A DNA stretch of 10,113 bases from Gammaproteobacteria bacterium (lineage in GTDB: Bacteria; Pseudomonadota; Gammaproteobacteria; GRL18). Shown in pieces: positions 1 through 7,021 of this stretch (the stretch's first letter is position 1; every line of letters begins with the position of its first letter). The stretch is from assembly GCA_013139395.1 (NCBI GenBank), contig WTAX01000500.1, positions 1 through 10,113 of the forward strand. The letters are read 5' to 3'. The position numbers and the translations under genes are program-made. Under the pieces are notes generated by a model. The model saw only the letters and a list, made by a program, of their open reading frames with translations, searched no databases and was not told where the DNA came from.

Positions 1-404
1 GCATAGGGACCACCGGAGCCAATAGCTATCAGACCTTCTTCGGGCTCAATAACATCACCATTACCAGTGATGATTAAGGAGGCATTTTCGTCAGCAACGG
101 CCAATAAGGCTTCGAGCTTTCTCAATGACTGTTCTGTACGCCAGTCTTTAGCCAGTTCGACCGCAGAACGAACTAATTGTCCACGATGTTTTTCCAGCTT
201 GGCTTCAAAACGTTCGAATAAAGTAAAGGCGTCAGCTGTTCCGCCAGCAAAACCGGCAATGACTTTACCATGAAACAAGCGGCGGACTTTACGGGCATTG
301 CCTTTCATAATGGTGTTGCCAAGAGAGACTTGCCCATCACCACCGATAACCACCTGCTTGCCCCTGCGTACTGAAAGGATTGTGGTTCCTCTATATTGTT
401 CCAA
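1..404 (-). CDS. hslV: ATP-dependent protease peptidase subunit HslV (ClpQ), C-terminus cut off by the window edge
   Basis: HslV is the Ntn-hydrolase peptidase that forms a double ring and works with the HslU unfoldase in cytoplasmic protein quality control. The visible 134 residues run from [15 protein letters not shown] to IGSGGPYA, a near-continuous family match. The catalytic threonine after propeptide removal should be T7, giving a six-residue propeptide. By mature numbering the active-site residues are present as D23, K39 and S130. About 40 C-terminal residues lie outside the window, and hslU would be expected there. The start is TTG at 404-402: the frame has a stop (TGA, 425-423) just upstream and no ATG or GTG between. 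An AGGA lies 8 nt before the TTG. An ATG at 420 is out of frame and opens a nine-codon ORF overlapping the start. The gene faces away from the cyclase and lies about 4 kb from xerC, its usual upstream partner. Confidence 0.96.
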   Translation of the reverse strand, partial: MEQYRGTTILSVRRGKQVVIGGDGQVSLGNTIMKGNARKVRRLFHGKVIAGFAGGTADAFTLFERFEAKLEKHRGQLVRSAVELAKDWRTEQSLRKLEALLAVADENASLIITGNGDVIEPEEGLIAIGSGGPY

Positions 405-443
405 TGTATTTATCCTGCATAGTCAATGAATTCTCTGAATGTA

Positions 444-471
444 TTGTAATAAGGCTGATTTGTATTAAAAT
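444..471 (+). promoter_or_regulatory. Candidate sigma-70 promoter for the cyclase unit
   Basis: TTGTAA (444-449), a 16-nt spacer and TAAAAT (466-471) form a plausible -35/-10 pair reading toward the cyclase. Transcription would start near 478 and leave a leader of about 125 nt. The site overlaps the candidate hslV promoter on the other strand, so the two units could compete for polymerase. This is a consensus match by eye only. Confidence 0.3.
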
Positions 472-475
472 CAAG
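447..475 (-). promoter_or_regulatory. hslV: Candidate hslV promoter (heat-shock sigma-like and sigma-70-like readings)
   Basis: On the minus strand a CTTGAT box (475-470) and a CCTTATTA box (454-447) are 15 nt apart. This partly resembles the sigma-32 consensus CTTGAA-N13-15-CCCCATNT. The same stretch also reads as sigma-70 TTGATT, 17 nt, TATTAC. It lies 43 nt before the TTG start of hslV. HslVU is a heat-shock protein in Escherichia coli, so a sigma-32 site would fit, but the -10 match is only partial. Confidence 0.3.
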
Positions 476-532
476 GTTTCACGGAAGATTTAGTTACCTC
501 CTTTTATTCATTTTGTAACAAGGAAGCCATTT

Positions 533-619
533 ATGGTGAATCATAGAATAAAATTTGTCTTGTCTTTAGCAAGTGTTACAAAAAATATTTTTTTAATGAG
601 TAAGCATGCAAAAAGTTAA
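533..619 (+). CDS. Possible 28-residue leader peptide overlapping the cyclase start
   Basis: An ATG at 533 is preceded by AAGGAAG (520-526) at 6-nt spacing, which is a better ribosome site than the weak GAG before the cyclase ATG. The frame reads MVNHRIKFVLSLASVTKNIF and ends LMSKHAKS at TAA 617-619, overlapping the cyclase start (606) by 14 nt in another frame. The peptide is basic with one short hydrophobic patch. I recognise no family. It could be a coupling or leader ORF for the cyclase, or chance coding in AT-rich DNA. Confidence 0.25.
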   Translation: MVNHRIKFVLSLASVTKNIFLMSKHAKS

Positions 620-2084
620 ATTTCCTTTTGCTCATAAACTTGCATTCTCGATGCTTGTACTCATTATGTCAGGTATGCTGCTTCTGGGCGGCCTGATTAT
701 TCACGATCAAAATAAATTGCTTGAAAAGCAGATGCATTCTTACGCCAAAATTCTAATCCATCAACTCGGTGCATCTGCGACAGAAGGATTTTTAACTTCT
801 GACACCCTTGATCTGGATGTGCTGGTCAAAAATATTGCTCAACATCCAGAAATTTTAGGCATTGCTTTTTATTCTGATGAAAAGCAAGCGCGAAATTCTC
901 ATGGTTTAATACCGGCATCACTGGACTTCCCGGATTCAGAATATGAAATTTCTACATTGATGTGGTTACCAGCATCTTCTGATTCTAAAATGAATAAGCA
1001 ATTAACTCAGTCCTTTTTATTTAGCACAAATCACCCTTATTTGTCCTACATCGGCAGTGTCAATTATCAGGATGTTACCATTGGCTATGTATTGCTTACC
1101 TTTGATCAGTCGTTATTGATTCAGGCACGTAATAAAACGCTTTATACCATTGCTATGACTACCATGGTGTTAAGTCTTTTCAGCATCATTTTTGCTTTTT
1201 TTCTGGGTAAACGTTTGTCCCGCCCTATTGAAGCAATGGTGGATGCCAGCAATGCCATTTCAAAAGGTAATTATAAAATTCGCTTTGATGAACGCCGCGA
1301 TGATGAATTTGGCATACTGATGCATTCACTGAATATTATGGCTGATGACTTACTGAAAAAAGAATCCGTTGAAAAAGCGTTTTCCCGATATTTATCCCCT
1401 GCTATTGCTCAGGAAATCCTTGGTAATTTAGAAGGTATTAATCTGGGAGGTCAGCAGATGGATGCCAGTGTATTATTTGTGGATATTATTGGCTTTACAA
1501 AACTGTCAAAAACAATGAATCCGGAAAAAACCAATCAGTTATTAAATGAGTATTTTTCTTATATTTCCCAGGCTGCCGGTATTTATGGTGGTCATGTTGA
1601 TAAGTTTATGGGGGATTGTGTTATGTTAGTGTTTGGTGTTCCAAAGCAGGATGAACACCATAGCTATCAGGCCATCTCATGTGCTTTACTCATTCAGAGA
1701 ATTATTTCTGATCTGAACCAGCAGCGTCAATCCAGAAATCAGGTTCCAGTTAACTTTCATATCGCTGCCAATAGTGGTTTAATGCTGGCGGGGAATCTGG
1801 GCTCTGAACAAAGAATGGAATACACCGTCATTGGTGATGCCGTCAACCTGGCGGCACGTATTGCCGGTTGCGCACAGAATAACGAAGTGGTGATTCCTGA
1901 TACCATGCTGGCACGGCCTGGTATTAAAGACAATTTTAAGGTTGAGAAAAAAGATTGTATAGAAATTCGAGGGCATGATCAGCCTGTTACATTGTATCGA
2001 GTCATAATGTGTACCAATTATAAGCAGATAAACTTAACCCAAAATATGAGTAAATTAATTAATCATCATGTTAGTGAAAAATAA
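606..2084 (+). CDS. Membrane-bound class III adenylate cyclase with periplasmic sensor region and HAMP domain
   Basis: This 492-residue protein should make cAMP from ATP on the cytoplasmic face of the inner membrane. In order: a transmembrane helix at about 12-33; a periplasmic region at about 34-177; a second helix at about 178-200; a HAMP domain at about 201-253; a linker containing FSRYLSPAIAQEIL (259-272); and the catalytic domain at about 286-440. The catalytic set is complete. D293 (FVDIIGFT) and D337 (DKFMGD) bind metal. K333 and T407 (YTVIGD) occupy the base-selecting positions, a Lys/Thr pair used by some bacterial adenylate cyclases. N414 and R418 (VNLAAR) stabilise the transition state. 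ATP use is therefore more likely than GTP. The periplasmic region resembles no sensor I can name with confidence, so the signal is unknown. The last 25 or so residues are a polar tail that overlaps the next gene by 17 bp, indicating coupled expression. Its own ribosome site is weak. Confidence 0.9.
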   Translation: MQKVKFPFAHKLAFSMLVLIMSGMLLLGGLIIHDQNKLLEKQMHSYAKILIHQLGASATEGFLTSDTLDLDVLVKNIAQHPEILGIAFYSDEKQARNSHGLIPASLDFPDSEYEISTLMWLPASSDSKMNKQLTQSFLFSTNHPYLSYIGSVNYQDVTIGYVLLTFDQSLLIQARNKTLYTIAMTTMVLSLFSIIFAFFLGKRLSRPIEAMVDASNAISKGNYKIRFDERRDDEFGILMHSLNIMADDLLKKESVEKAFSRYLSPAIAQEILGNLEGINLGGQQMDASVLFVDIIGFTKLSKTMNPEKTNQLLNEYFSYISQAAGIYGGHVDKFMGDCVMLVFGVPKQDEHHSYQAISCALLIQRIISDLNQQRQSRNQVPVNFHIAANSGLMLAGNLGSEQRMEYTVIGDAVNLAARIAGCAQNNEVVIPDTMLARPGIKDNFKVEKKDCIEIRGHDQPVTLYRVIMCTNYKQINLTQNMSKLINHHVSEK

Positions 2085-3225
2085 TACATTTCATCTTTAT
2101 AGTTTTAAGCCGGACTTTAAAATACTTTATTATCGAGCTCCTGATATCCTTAGACAAAAAACCGGACTAAAAGCTGTATTAGTCACTATTCTGATTATTT
2201 TACCTTTATTATCGGGCTGTGGTACGGCGTTTATTGCTGCAAAACAGGATGATATACTCACACAAATTGACGTCTGGTCCGTAGAGAATGAATACGGCAA
2301 AGCCTTTGCAACTCTGGAGTATGTTAAACCTTCTCATCCACAATACCAAAAATTACAAATACGAAAAAAAAACCTGCTGACTCAGGCAGGTGAATATGAA
2401 CAACGCATTGATAAACAGATTCAGCAACTCATTAAAGATAATCAATGGGCACAAGCTCTGGATTTATTGGATCAGGCTAAAGAAAAATATCCTTCGAGTA
2501 AAGGCATTGAAAAAACAGAAAAATATTTTCTTGGACAGCAACACCAGTTGTTAGCATCAATTGAGCAAAAAATCATGTTGGAGCGAAGTCAGTGGATGAT
2601 AAAAGCACGACCTTTCTATCAGGATAAACTGAATACTGATCCAAGAAATGAAGCATTAAAAAATCAGGTGGAGAATTTAAACAATGAAGCAAAACTACTC
2701 TCTGAAAAATTAACCCACCTGTCTAAAGAGGCAATTAATAAAAAGCACTATAGAACAGCTAAGATGCGAATCAATCAGGCGATTGCTTTAAAACCCAGTC
2801 AACAACGCCAACAAATTTTATCGCAACTACAAAGTCGTGAAAAAAAATCTGACAAAAAGAAACAACAGACACAGAGTAGAACTGATAAGATACAGCAAGA
2901 TATTCTCATCCAGGAGATTGAAAAAAATTTTAAAGCGGGTGATTTTCTTAAAGCAAAACAGCTAACGTTAAAACTAGATGAAAATGAACAGAAAAATGCT
3001 CAACTAATCCAGCTGGAACAAGAACTCGAGCGTTCTATAGATGACACAATTGAACAACTGCTGTCTGCCGCGAATAAAAATTATACCAATGGCGATTTTT
3101 ATCAGGCCATTGAGCTTTGGGAGCAGGTTCTGCTGTATGAACCACAAAATGCTCTGGCAAAAAAGAATATCAGACGGGCTGAAGAAGTGATTGGCAAGCT
3201 CATACGCTTAAGAGAAAAACAGTAG
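2068..3225 (+). CDS. Predicted lipoprotein with TPR-like helical repeats
   Basis: The 385-residue product has a hydrophobic stretch (37-48) ending in the lipobox LLSGC, so C51 should be lipidated. Glycine at +2 predicts sorting to the outer membrane by the Lol rule. The mature part is almost wholly helical and rich in K, Q and E. TPR-like units appear around 115-145, 215-245, 280-305 and 328-362; the last (ANKNYTNGDFYQAIELWEQV, with EPQ after it) is the clearest. A highly charged linker spans about 255-276. The lipobox lies unusually deep: about 35 residues precede the hydrophobic core, and the only upstream start codons are ATG 2068 and GTG 2074, neither with a good Shine-Dalgarno. Translation probably depends on the overlapping cyclase gene. 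It may be a structural or partner protein for the cyclase sensor region, which is inference from position only. Confidence 0.75.
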   Translation: MLVKNNTFHLYSFKPDFKILYYRAPDILRQKTGLKAVLVTILIILPLLSGCGTAFIAAKQDDILTQIDVWSVENEYGKAFATLEYVKPSHPQYQKLQIRKKNLLTQAGEYEQRIDKQIQQLIKDNQWAQALDLLDQAKEKYPSSKGIEKTEKYFLGQQHQLLASIEQKIMLERSQWMIKARPFYQDKLNTDPRNEALKNQVENLNNEAKLLSEKLTHLSKEAINKKHYRTAKMRINQAIALKPSQQRQQILSQLQSREKKSDKKKQQTQSRTDKIQQDILIQEIEKNFKAGDFLKAKQLTLKLDENEQKNAQLIQLEQELERSIDDTIEQLLSAANKNYTNGDFYQAIELWEQVLLYEPQNALAKKNIRRAEEVIGKLIRLREKQ

Positions 3226-3252
3226 AAAACTTGATACTTTAACTTTAGAAGG

Positions 3253-3311
3253 TCAAGAGCAAAATGCATCTATTTTCAACTAGATACAAGTGTAATTGCT
3301 ATTGCTCTTGA
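3253..3311. terminator. Inverted repeat between convergent genes, possible bidirectional terminator
   Basis: TCAAGAGCAA (3253-3262) and TTGCTCTTGA (3302-3311) are perfect 10-bp inverted arms, 39 nt apart. A smaller hairpin, ATCTA/TAGAT (3268-3272, 3281-3285), is nested in the loop. On the plus strand four T residues follow the right arm. The repeat sits in the 147-bp gap where the lipoprotein and rhodanese genes converge, the expected place for a shared terminator. The long loop and short T run make this weaker than a classic intrinsic terminator. Confidence 0.4.
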
Positions 3312-3372
3312 TTTTGGACAGCACTTATCCGAACGACCCTTTCAGGTTAAATATTATTATCCGTTAACTCAT

Positions 3373-4161
3373 TTACCTGGGTTCATGATAGCTATAGTAC
3401 TTAGCTCCACCTTCCATAAAGTAGTATTTTTTAATCCCTTTTTCCTCTAAATAGTATTGTAACCACCTGACTTCTTTACCAGAATCATCATAAGCTAATA
3501 GTATCTTATCTTCTTTAATAGCCTTATTGAGATAACGTTCCAGTTTTTTGGTGTTATCCAGAGGCACTGATTTGTCGGCTAATAAAAACAGACCATTGCC
3601 TCTACGTTCTTTTAAATGACGAATATCAATAAGTACTGAGTCTAGTATTAGCGGCTCAAATTGGCTTAAAGAAATAAAGTGTTCTTTAAATTGACTGCTG
3701 GGAATGAGATCATTGGGATCCATAGGGGACTTACCTAATAAGACAGCTTCATCCGGGTATGCTTTTGACCAGTCGAAAACACCGGCATCATAAACAAAAA
3801 TATTTGATAACTTGGATTTGTCAGCAGCTTTATATGATTTCATACAGCGTCGACCATTACAGTAAAAAACAATTGTTTTTGGAGTGCTTTTGGCAAGCTC
3901 ATTAATTTTTACAAAAAAATCATCGGAATTGACGGAAAGATTGATAGCATTTTTGATGTGGATGACATCGTATTCAAAATGACTTCGGGCATCAACTACG
4001 ACATAATCGTTATTTGCATAGCCACGGTGAAAATCTTCGAGTGTGATATAAGGGATGTGTGGAAATTTGGCTCTACCGGGAAAGCCTTCATCAGTACCTG
4101 CATATATAGGAAATGCTAGTGTTAACAATAAGAATAAAATAAAAATTTTTGATGTAGTCAT
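3373..4161 (-). CDS. Exported tandem rhodanese-domain protein (one active-type, one degenerate domain)
   Basis: The 262-residue protein starts with a signal peptide (1-21, likely cleaved at IYA/G), so it should act in the periplasm. The first rhodanese domain covers about 37-142. It has the conserved VVVDAR (54-59) and an active loop CNGRRC with catalytic-type C101, followed by KSYKAA. The second domain, about 155-256, keeps DIR (179-181) and the fold-like pattern up to FMEGG (248-252). It has YDDSGKE (224-230) where the loop cysteine should be, so it is probably catalytically dead. Rhodaneses move sulfane sulfur or act as thiol-dependent redox modules; the substrate here is unknown. C106 next to C101 could form a disulfide, which would matter in the periplasm. 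The ribosome site is an AGG about 11 nt before the ATG. It converges on the cyclase/lipoprotein pair, and a 289-bp gap separates it from xerC, so it probably has its own promoter. Confidence 0.85.
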   Translation of the reverse strand: MTTSKIFILFLLLTLAFPIYAGTDEGFPGRAKFPHIPYITLEDFHRGYANNDYVVVDARSHFEYDVIHIKNAINLSVNSDDFFVKINELAKSTPKTIVFYCNGRRCMKSYKAADKSKLSNIFVYDAGVFDWSKAYPDEAVLLGKSPMDPNDLIPSSQFKEHFISLSQFEPLILDSVLIDIRHLKERRGNGLFLLADKSVPLDNTKKLERYLNKAIKEDKILLAYDDSGKEVRWLQYYLEEKGIKKYYFMEGGAKYYSYHEPR

Positions 4162-4237
4162 AGAAATTAATACCTGAAATTAGGAAATATAAAATTTTGT
4201 ACTATTCCATAAACTTAAAATCCATTTTCAGTTGTTT

Positions 4238-4289
4238 AGACATTGACAATATACTATTTTAAATTATCTGTTTATTGTCGTTAATGTCT
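4238..4289. promoter_or_regulatory. Inverted repeat in the AT-rich 289-bp gap upstream of the rhodanese gene
   Basis: The gap between xerC and the rhodanese gene (4162-4450) is very AT-rich and holds no credible gene. Within it AGACATTGACAATA (4238-4251) is repeated in inverse as TATTGTC (4273-4279) plus AATGTCT (4283-4289). This gives 14 paired positions with a three-base bulge (4280-4282) around a 21-nt spacer. A TTGACA hexamer lies at this repeat on each strand (4244-4249 plus; 4294-4289 minus), but neither has a well-spaced -10 box. It could be a regulator site or a hairpin in the 5' leader of the rhodanese transcript, about 77 to 128 nt before the start codon. No regulator can be named. 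Confidence 0.3.
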
Positions 4290-4450
4290 GTCAAGATAAG
4301 AAAATAATAATTTACTTATCAATAACTTAGTTTAAATAGTTTTTAGAGGTTAATCAATTTAGATAGATTTTTCAAGCTAAAATGCCATTATATAGTTTAA
4401 TGTGTCGACTACTTCAAAAATAGCTCAAACTTGTGAGGAATCAGCGGCAC

Positions 4451-5341
4451 TTATTTCTTTTTTCTTGCTCGGGGATGGGCTTTGTCATAAACCTCAGCCA
4501 GATGCTGAAAATCAAGGTGAGTATATATCTGGGTGGTTGATATATCTGCATGACCAAGTAGTTCCTGTACTGCTCGTAAGTCACCGCTGGATTCTAATAG
4601 ATGGCTGGCGAAGGCATGACGTAACATGTGAGGGTGTAAATGAACAGGCAGCCCTTGTTCGATGGCCATTTTTTCCAGACGCTGCTGGACACCACGTTGT
4701 GTAATGCGGGTGCCAAAGCGTGAAACAAATAGTGCCTGCTCGTCGGCTTTAGCCAGATTAGCTCTGACTGTCAACCATTTTTGCAGTGCCTGTACCGCTT
4801 TTTTACCAATGGGTACGTCCCGTTCTTTGCTGCCCTTGCCTAACACTCTGAGTTGCTGATCGCTTAATTTCAGGTCAATTCCATCAATGCCCGTCAGTTC
4901 TGATAAACGCAGGCCAGAAGAATAAAGCAGCTCAAACATGGCACAATCACGAATATGAAGAGTATCATTATCGGTGTTGTGGAGTAATTGCTCGAGTTGT
5001 TCAATATCTGGCGCTTTAGGGAGCTTTCGGCCTGTTTTGGGTGCGCTGACACCTTTGAGAGGATTGTGGCTGATCAGTTGTTCTTTTATCAGGTATTCAT
5101 ATAAGCGCCGCAATGAAGATAACTGGCGCTGAATGGTTTTTCCAGAGAGGTTTTTTCGATGCTGTCGAGCGACATAGGCTCGATATTGGTGACTGGTAAT
5201 ACTCAGCCAGGAATCAATACCCTGCTCTGTGAAGTACTCAATGGCCTGAGTTAAATCACGTTGATAACTGGATAAGGTGTTGGCTGATAGTTGACGCTCT
5301 ACTTTCAGGTAATGTATGAACGCTGCAACTATCGTTTTCAT
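4451..5341 (-). CDS. xerC: Tyrosine recombinase XerC
   Basis: XerC acts with XerD and FtsK at dif sites to resolve chromosome dimers. The 296-residue length is normal for the family. The N-terminal SAM-like DNA-binding domain spans about 1-88 (LSANTLSSYQRDL, TIQRQLSSLRRLYEYL). The catalytic domain runs from about 107 to 285 and has the full active-site set: R145 (SSGLRLSE), K169 (LGKGSKER), H238 and R241 (HPHMLRHAFA), H264 (LLGHADI) and nucleophile Y273 (QIYTHLD). It follows the DUF484 gene after 30 bp, with no good ribosome site (ATAAGACACC before ATG), in the dapF–DUF484–xerC order widespread in gammaproteobacteria. That context supports a housekeeping XerC rather than an integrase of a mobile element. 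hslV, which often comes next, is displaced by about 4 kb. Confidence 0.96.
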   Translation of the reverse strand: MKTIVAAFIHYLKVERQLSANTLSSYQRDLTQAIEYFTEQGIDSWLSITSHQYRAYVARQHRKNLSGKTIQRQLSSLRRLYEYLIKEQLISHNPLKGVSAPKTGRKLPKAPDIEQLEQLLHNTDNDTLHIRDCAMFELLYSSGLRLSELTGIDGIDLKLSDQQLRVLGKGSKERDVPIGKKAVQALQKWLTVRANLAKADEQALFVSRFGTRITQRGVQQRLEKMAIEQGLPVHLHPHMLRHAFASHLLESSGDLRAVQELLGHADISTTQIYTHLDFQHLAEVYDKAHPRARKKK

Positions 5342-5371
5342 GGTGTCTTATCGATGATAATCAATTCAGGC

Positions 5372-6112
5372 TTAGTCTGCCTGTGTAATAAAGCGATTAA
5401 GCCTGTGACTTAATATTTCGCCAAGACGTTCAAGAAAGACGGTACCCATATCAGCATTGAAACGGTGCATATTATTGCTGCCCAGGATCAGAGCACCGAA
5501 ACAATTATTTTTTTCAATGAACAGTGGAATGACTGCTAAAGAGGACAGTGACTGAGATTTCTTGTCAAATAATGTCTCTAAGGGGAGTTTTTTGAAAAAA
5601 CCACACATCGGTTTGCGGGTATTTAAAATTTTATCTAATTCCTGAGCGAGTGCTGAATTTTTTTGTATAAAGATATGTTCAGGTTGATCCTTTAATGGTT
5701 CAATTGATAATTTGAGTGCCACGGCATCGACTGAAAAATCATCGCATAAACTCTCATCCAGAACAACTTCACAGGCATCAATACCATCACAGGAAGATAG
5801 TGATAATGTTAATTTGTGCATGTGTTGGTTAGATTGCTCATTTTCTTTGGCTATAGCAAATAATTCACTTAGCTGTGCTTTATGCTGATCATTCTGCTCT
5901 CTGAGAATACTCACTTGTCGTTCAATGAGTGAAACTGCAGTGCCGCTGCTATGAGGTATTTCTAAAGAAGCCAGGAAATCAGTATTTTGATTAAAAAAAT
6001 CGGGATTGTTTGTTAAATAATCCATTATTTCCTGTGCTGTAATTTCTTTGGACTCAGTTTGCTGCTCAGTCGTATTGATTACGTCTTTTTCTAATTCACT
6101 GCTTGAATTCAT
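5372..6112 (-). CDS. DUF484 family protein (GAF-like), YigA-type
   Basis: This 246-residue cytoplasmic protein shows the DUF484 signature: ITAQEIMDYLTNNPDFF (24-40), then IPHSSGTAVSLIERQVSILR, which leads into a coiled coil (about 62-95). A GAF-like domain follows, with SLAVIPLF and FGALILGS strands near the C-terminus. The biochemical role of the family is not established; it is known chiefly from conserved linkage to dapF and xerC. The start codon overlaps the dapF stop by 4 nt (ATGA), so translation is coupled. The first 23 residues are polar, acidic and probably disordered. Confidence 0.9.
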   Translation of the reverse strand: MNSSSELEKDVINTTEQQTESKEITAQEIMDYLTNNPDFFNQNTDFLASLEIPHSSGTAVSLIERQVSILREQNDQHKAQLSELFAIAKENEQSNQHMHKLTLSLSSCDGIDACEVVLDESLCDDFSVDAVALKLSIEPLKDQPEHIFIQKNSALAQELDKILNTRKPMCGFFKKLPLETLFDKKSQSLSSLAVIPLFIEKNNCFGALILGSNNMHRFNADMGTVFLERLGEILSHRLNRFITQAD

Positions 6113-6978
6113 AGTGTTATTTGACCTTCATAAACAAAACTGGCCGGGCCAGTCATCATCAGGGAATGTGCGCCCTGTTGCCATTGTATGTGTAATTTAC
6201 CTGCTGGTAATGTTACGCTGACCTGCTCGGCAAGCCAGCCATGCGATATACCATTGGCGACGGCAGCGCAAGCGCCGGTACCGCAGGCAAGTGTTTCGCC
6301 AGAGCCGCGTTCATAAACACGAAGCCTGATCTGGTGTTTATCAATAATCTGCATAAAACCCACATTGACACGATTAGGGAAACTGGGATGAGACTCCAGT
6401 AGTTTGCCAATCTCTTGTACAGGATAGTTATCCAAATCATCAACTTTCAGTGTAATATGCGGGTTGCCCATGGATGATGCGGAAAATTCAACCTGCTTTA
6501 TTTCACTGATCTGCTCACTTTCTATTGCAAGAGTATAACGATTATCTTTCTGTGAATCACCTACTGCAGTCACAAATGGTAATTTTTCGGGCTCAAAAAC
6601 AGGTTCACCCATATCAACCGTTACCTCATTTTGAGCAGTTATCTGTAGAGTAATAAGGCCGCTAAAGGTTTCAACGATGATAGAATCTTTTGTTGTGAGG
6701 TTTTTTTCTCTGACAAAGCGGGCGAAGCAGCGAGCGCCATTGCCGCATTGCTCTACTTCACTGCCATCAGCATTAAAAATTCTGTATTTGAAGTCGACTG
6801 TCTCAGCGTGAGCTTGCTCCGGTGTTTCTACCAGCAATAATTGATCACAGCCAACACCAAAATGCCGATCAGCAATGAAACGAACTTGCTCTGTGGTCAA
6901 ATTAATCGTTTGTGAGATGGCATCGATAACAACAAAGTCATTACCCAGACCATGCATTTTTGTAAAATTCAATTGCAT
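6109..6978 (-). CDS. dapF: Diaminopimelate epimerase DapF
   Basis: DapF interconverts LL- and meso-diaminopimelate, the branch point to lysine and to peptidoglycan cross-links. It is a cytoplasmic, PLP-independent enzyme using two cysteines as acid and base. Both are present: C78 in EQCGNGARCFARF and C232 in ETLACGTGACAA. The N-terminal FTKMHGLGNDFVVID and the substrate-binding ERGSGE (223-228) are also intact. At 289 residues it is slightly longer than the usual 275 or so; the extra length is mainly around 138-165. The start at 6978 gives MQLNFTKMHG, matching the family N-terminus, although the ribosome site is weak. It is the first gene of the minus-strand operon and diverges from hemW across 121 bp. 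Confidence 0.97.
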   Translation of the reverse strand: MQLNFTKMHGLGNDFVVIDAISQTINLTTEQVRFIADRHFGVGCDQLLLVETPEQAHAETVDFKYRIFNADGSEVEQCGNGARCFARFVREKNLTTKDSIIVETFSGLITLQITAQNEVTVDMGEPVFEPEKLPFVTAVGDSQKDNRYTLAIESEQISEIKQVEFSASSMGNPHITLKVDDLDNYPVQEIGKLLESHPSFPNRVNVGFMQIIDKHQIRLRVYERGSGETLACGTGACAAVANGISHGWLAEQVSVTLPAGKLHIQWQQGAHSLMMTGPASFVYEGQITL

Positions 6979-7021
6979 TGTTGACCAGTCATTGTGAAAT
7001 AGTAAATAAAAACGTTGTTTT

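Noticed and set aside
67..273. Plus-strand open frame of 68 codons
   Set aside because: It lies antisense to hslV, whose conserved residues are clear throughout; the frame is a shadow.
496..503. ACCTCCTT considered as a 16S rRNA 3' end fragment, or its reverse complement as a ribosome site for a minus-strand gene
   Set aside because: No flanking 16S sequence is present, and on the minus strand the only nearby start, a GTG, opens a three-codon frame.
1779..1976. Minus-strand open frame within the cyclase gene
   Set aside because: It is antisense to the catalytic domain residues N414 and R418 and has no ribosome site or recognisable product.
4402..4704. Plus-strand open frame of 100 codons at the end of xerC
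   Set aside because: Most of it is antisense to the conserved catalytic core of XerC, and its product shows no recognisable motif.
4451..5341. Tyrosine recombinase considered as the integrase of a mobile element next to the cyclase block
   Set aside because: Its length, motifs and the dapF–DUF484 context identify housekeeping XerC; no attachment-site repeats were seen.
5351..5364. TTGATTATCATCGA on the minus strand considered as an FNR/Anr site (TTGAT-N4-ATCAA)
   Set aside because: One half-site base is wrong and it sits in a 30-bp gap inside the DUF484-xerC operon, with no promoter for it to control.
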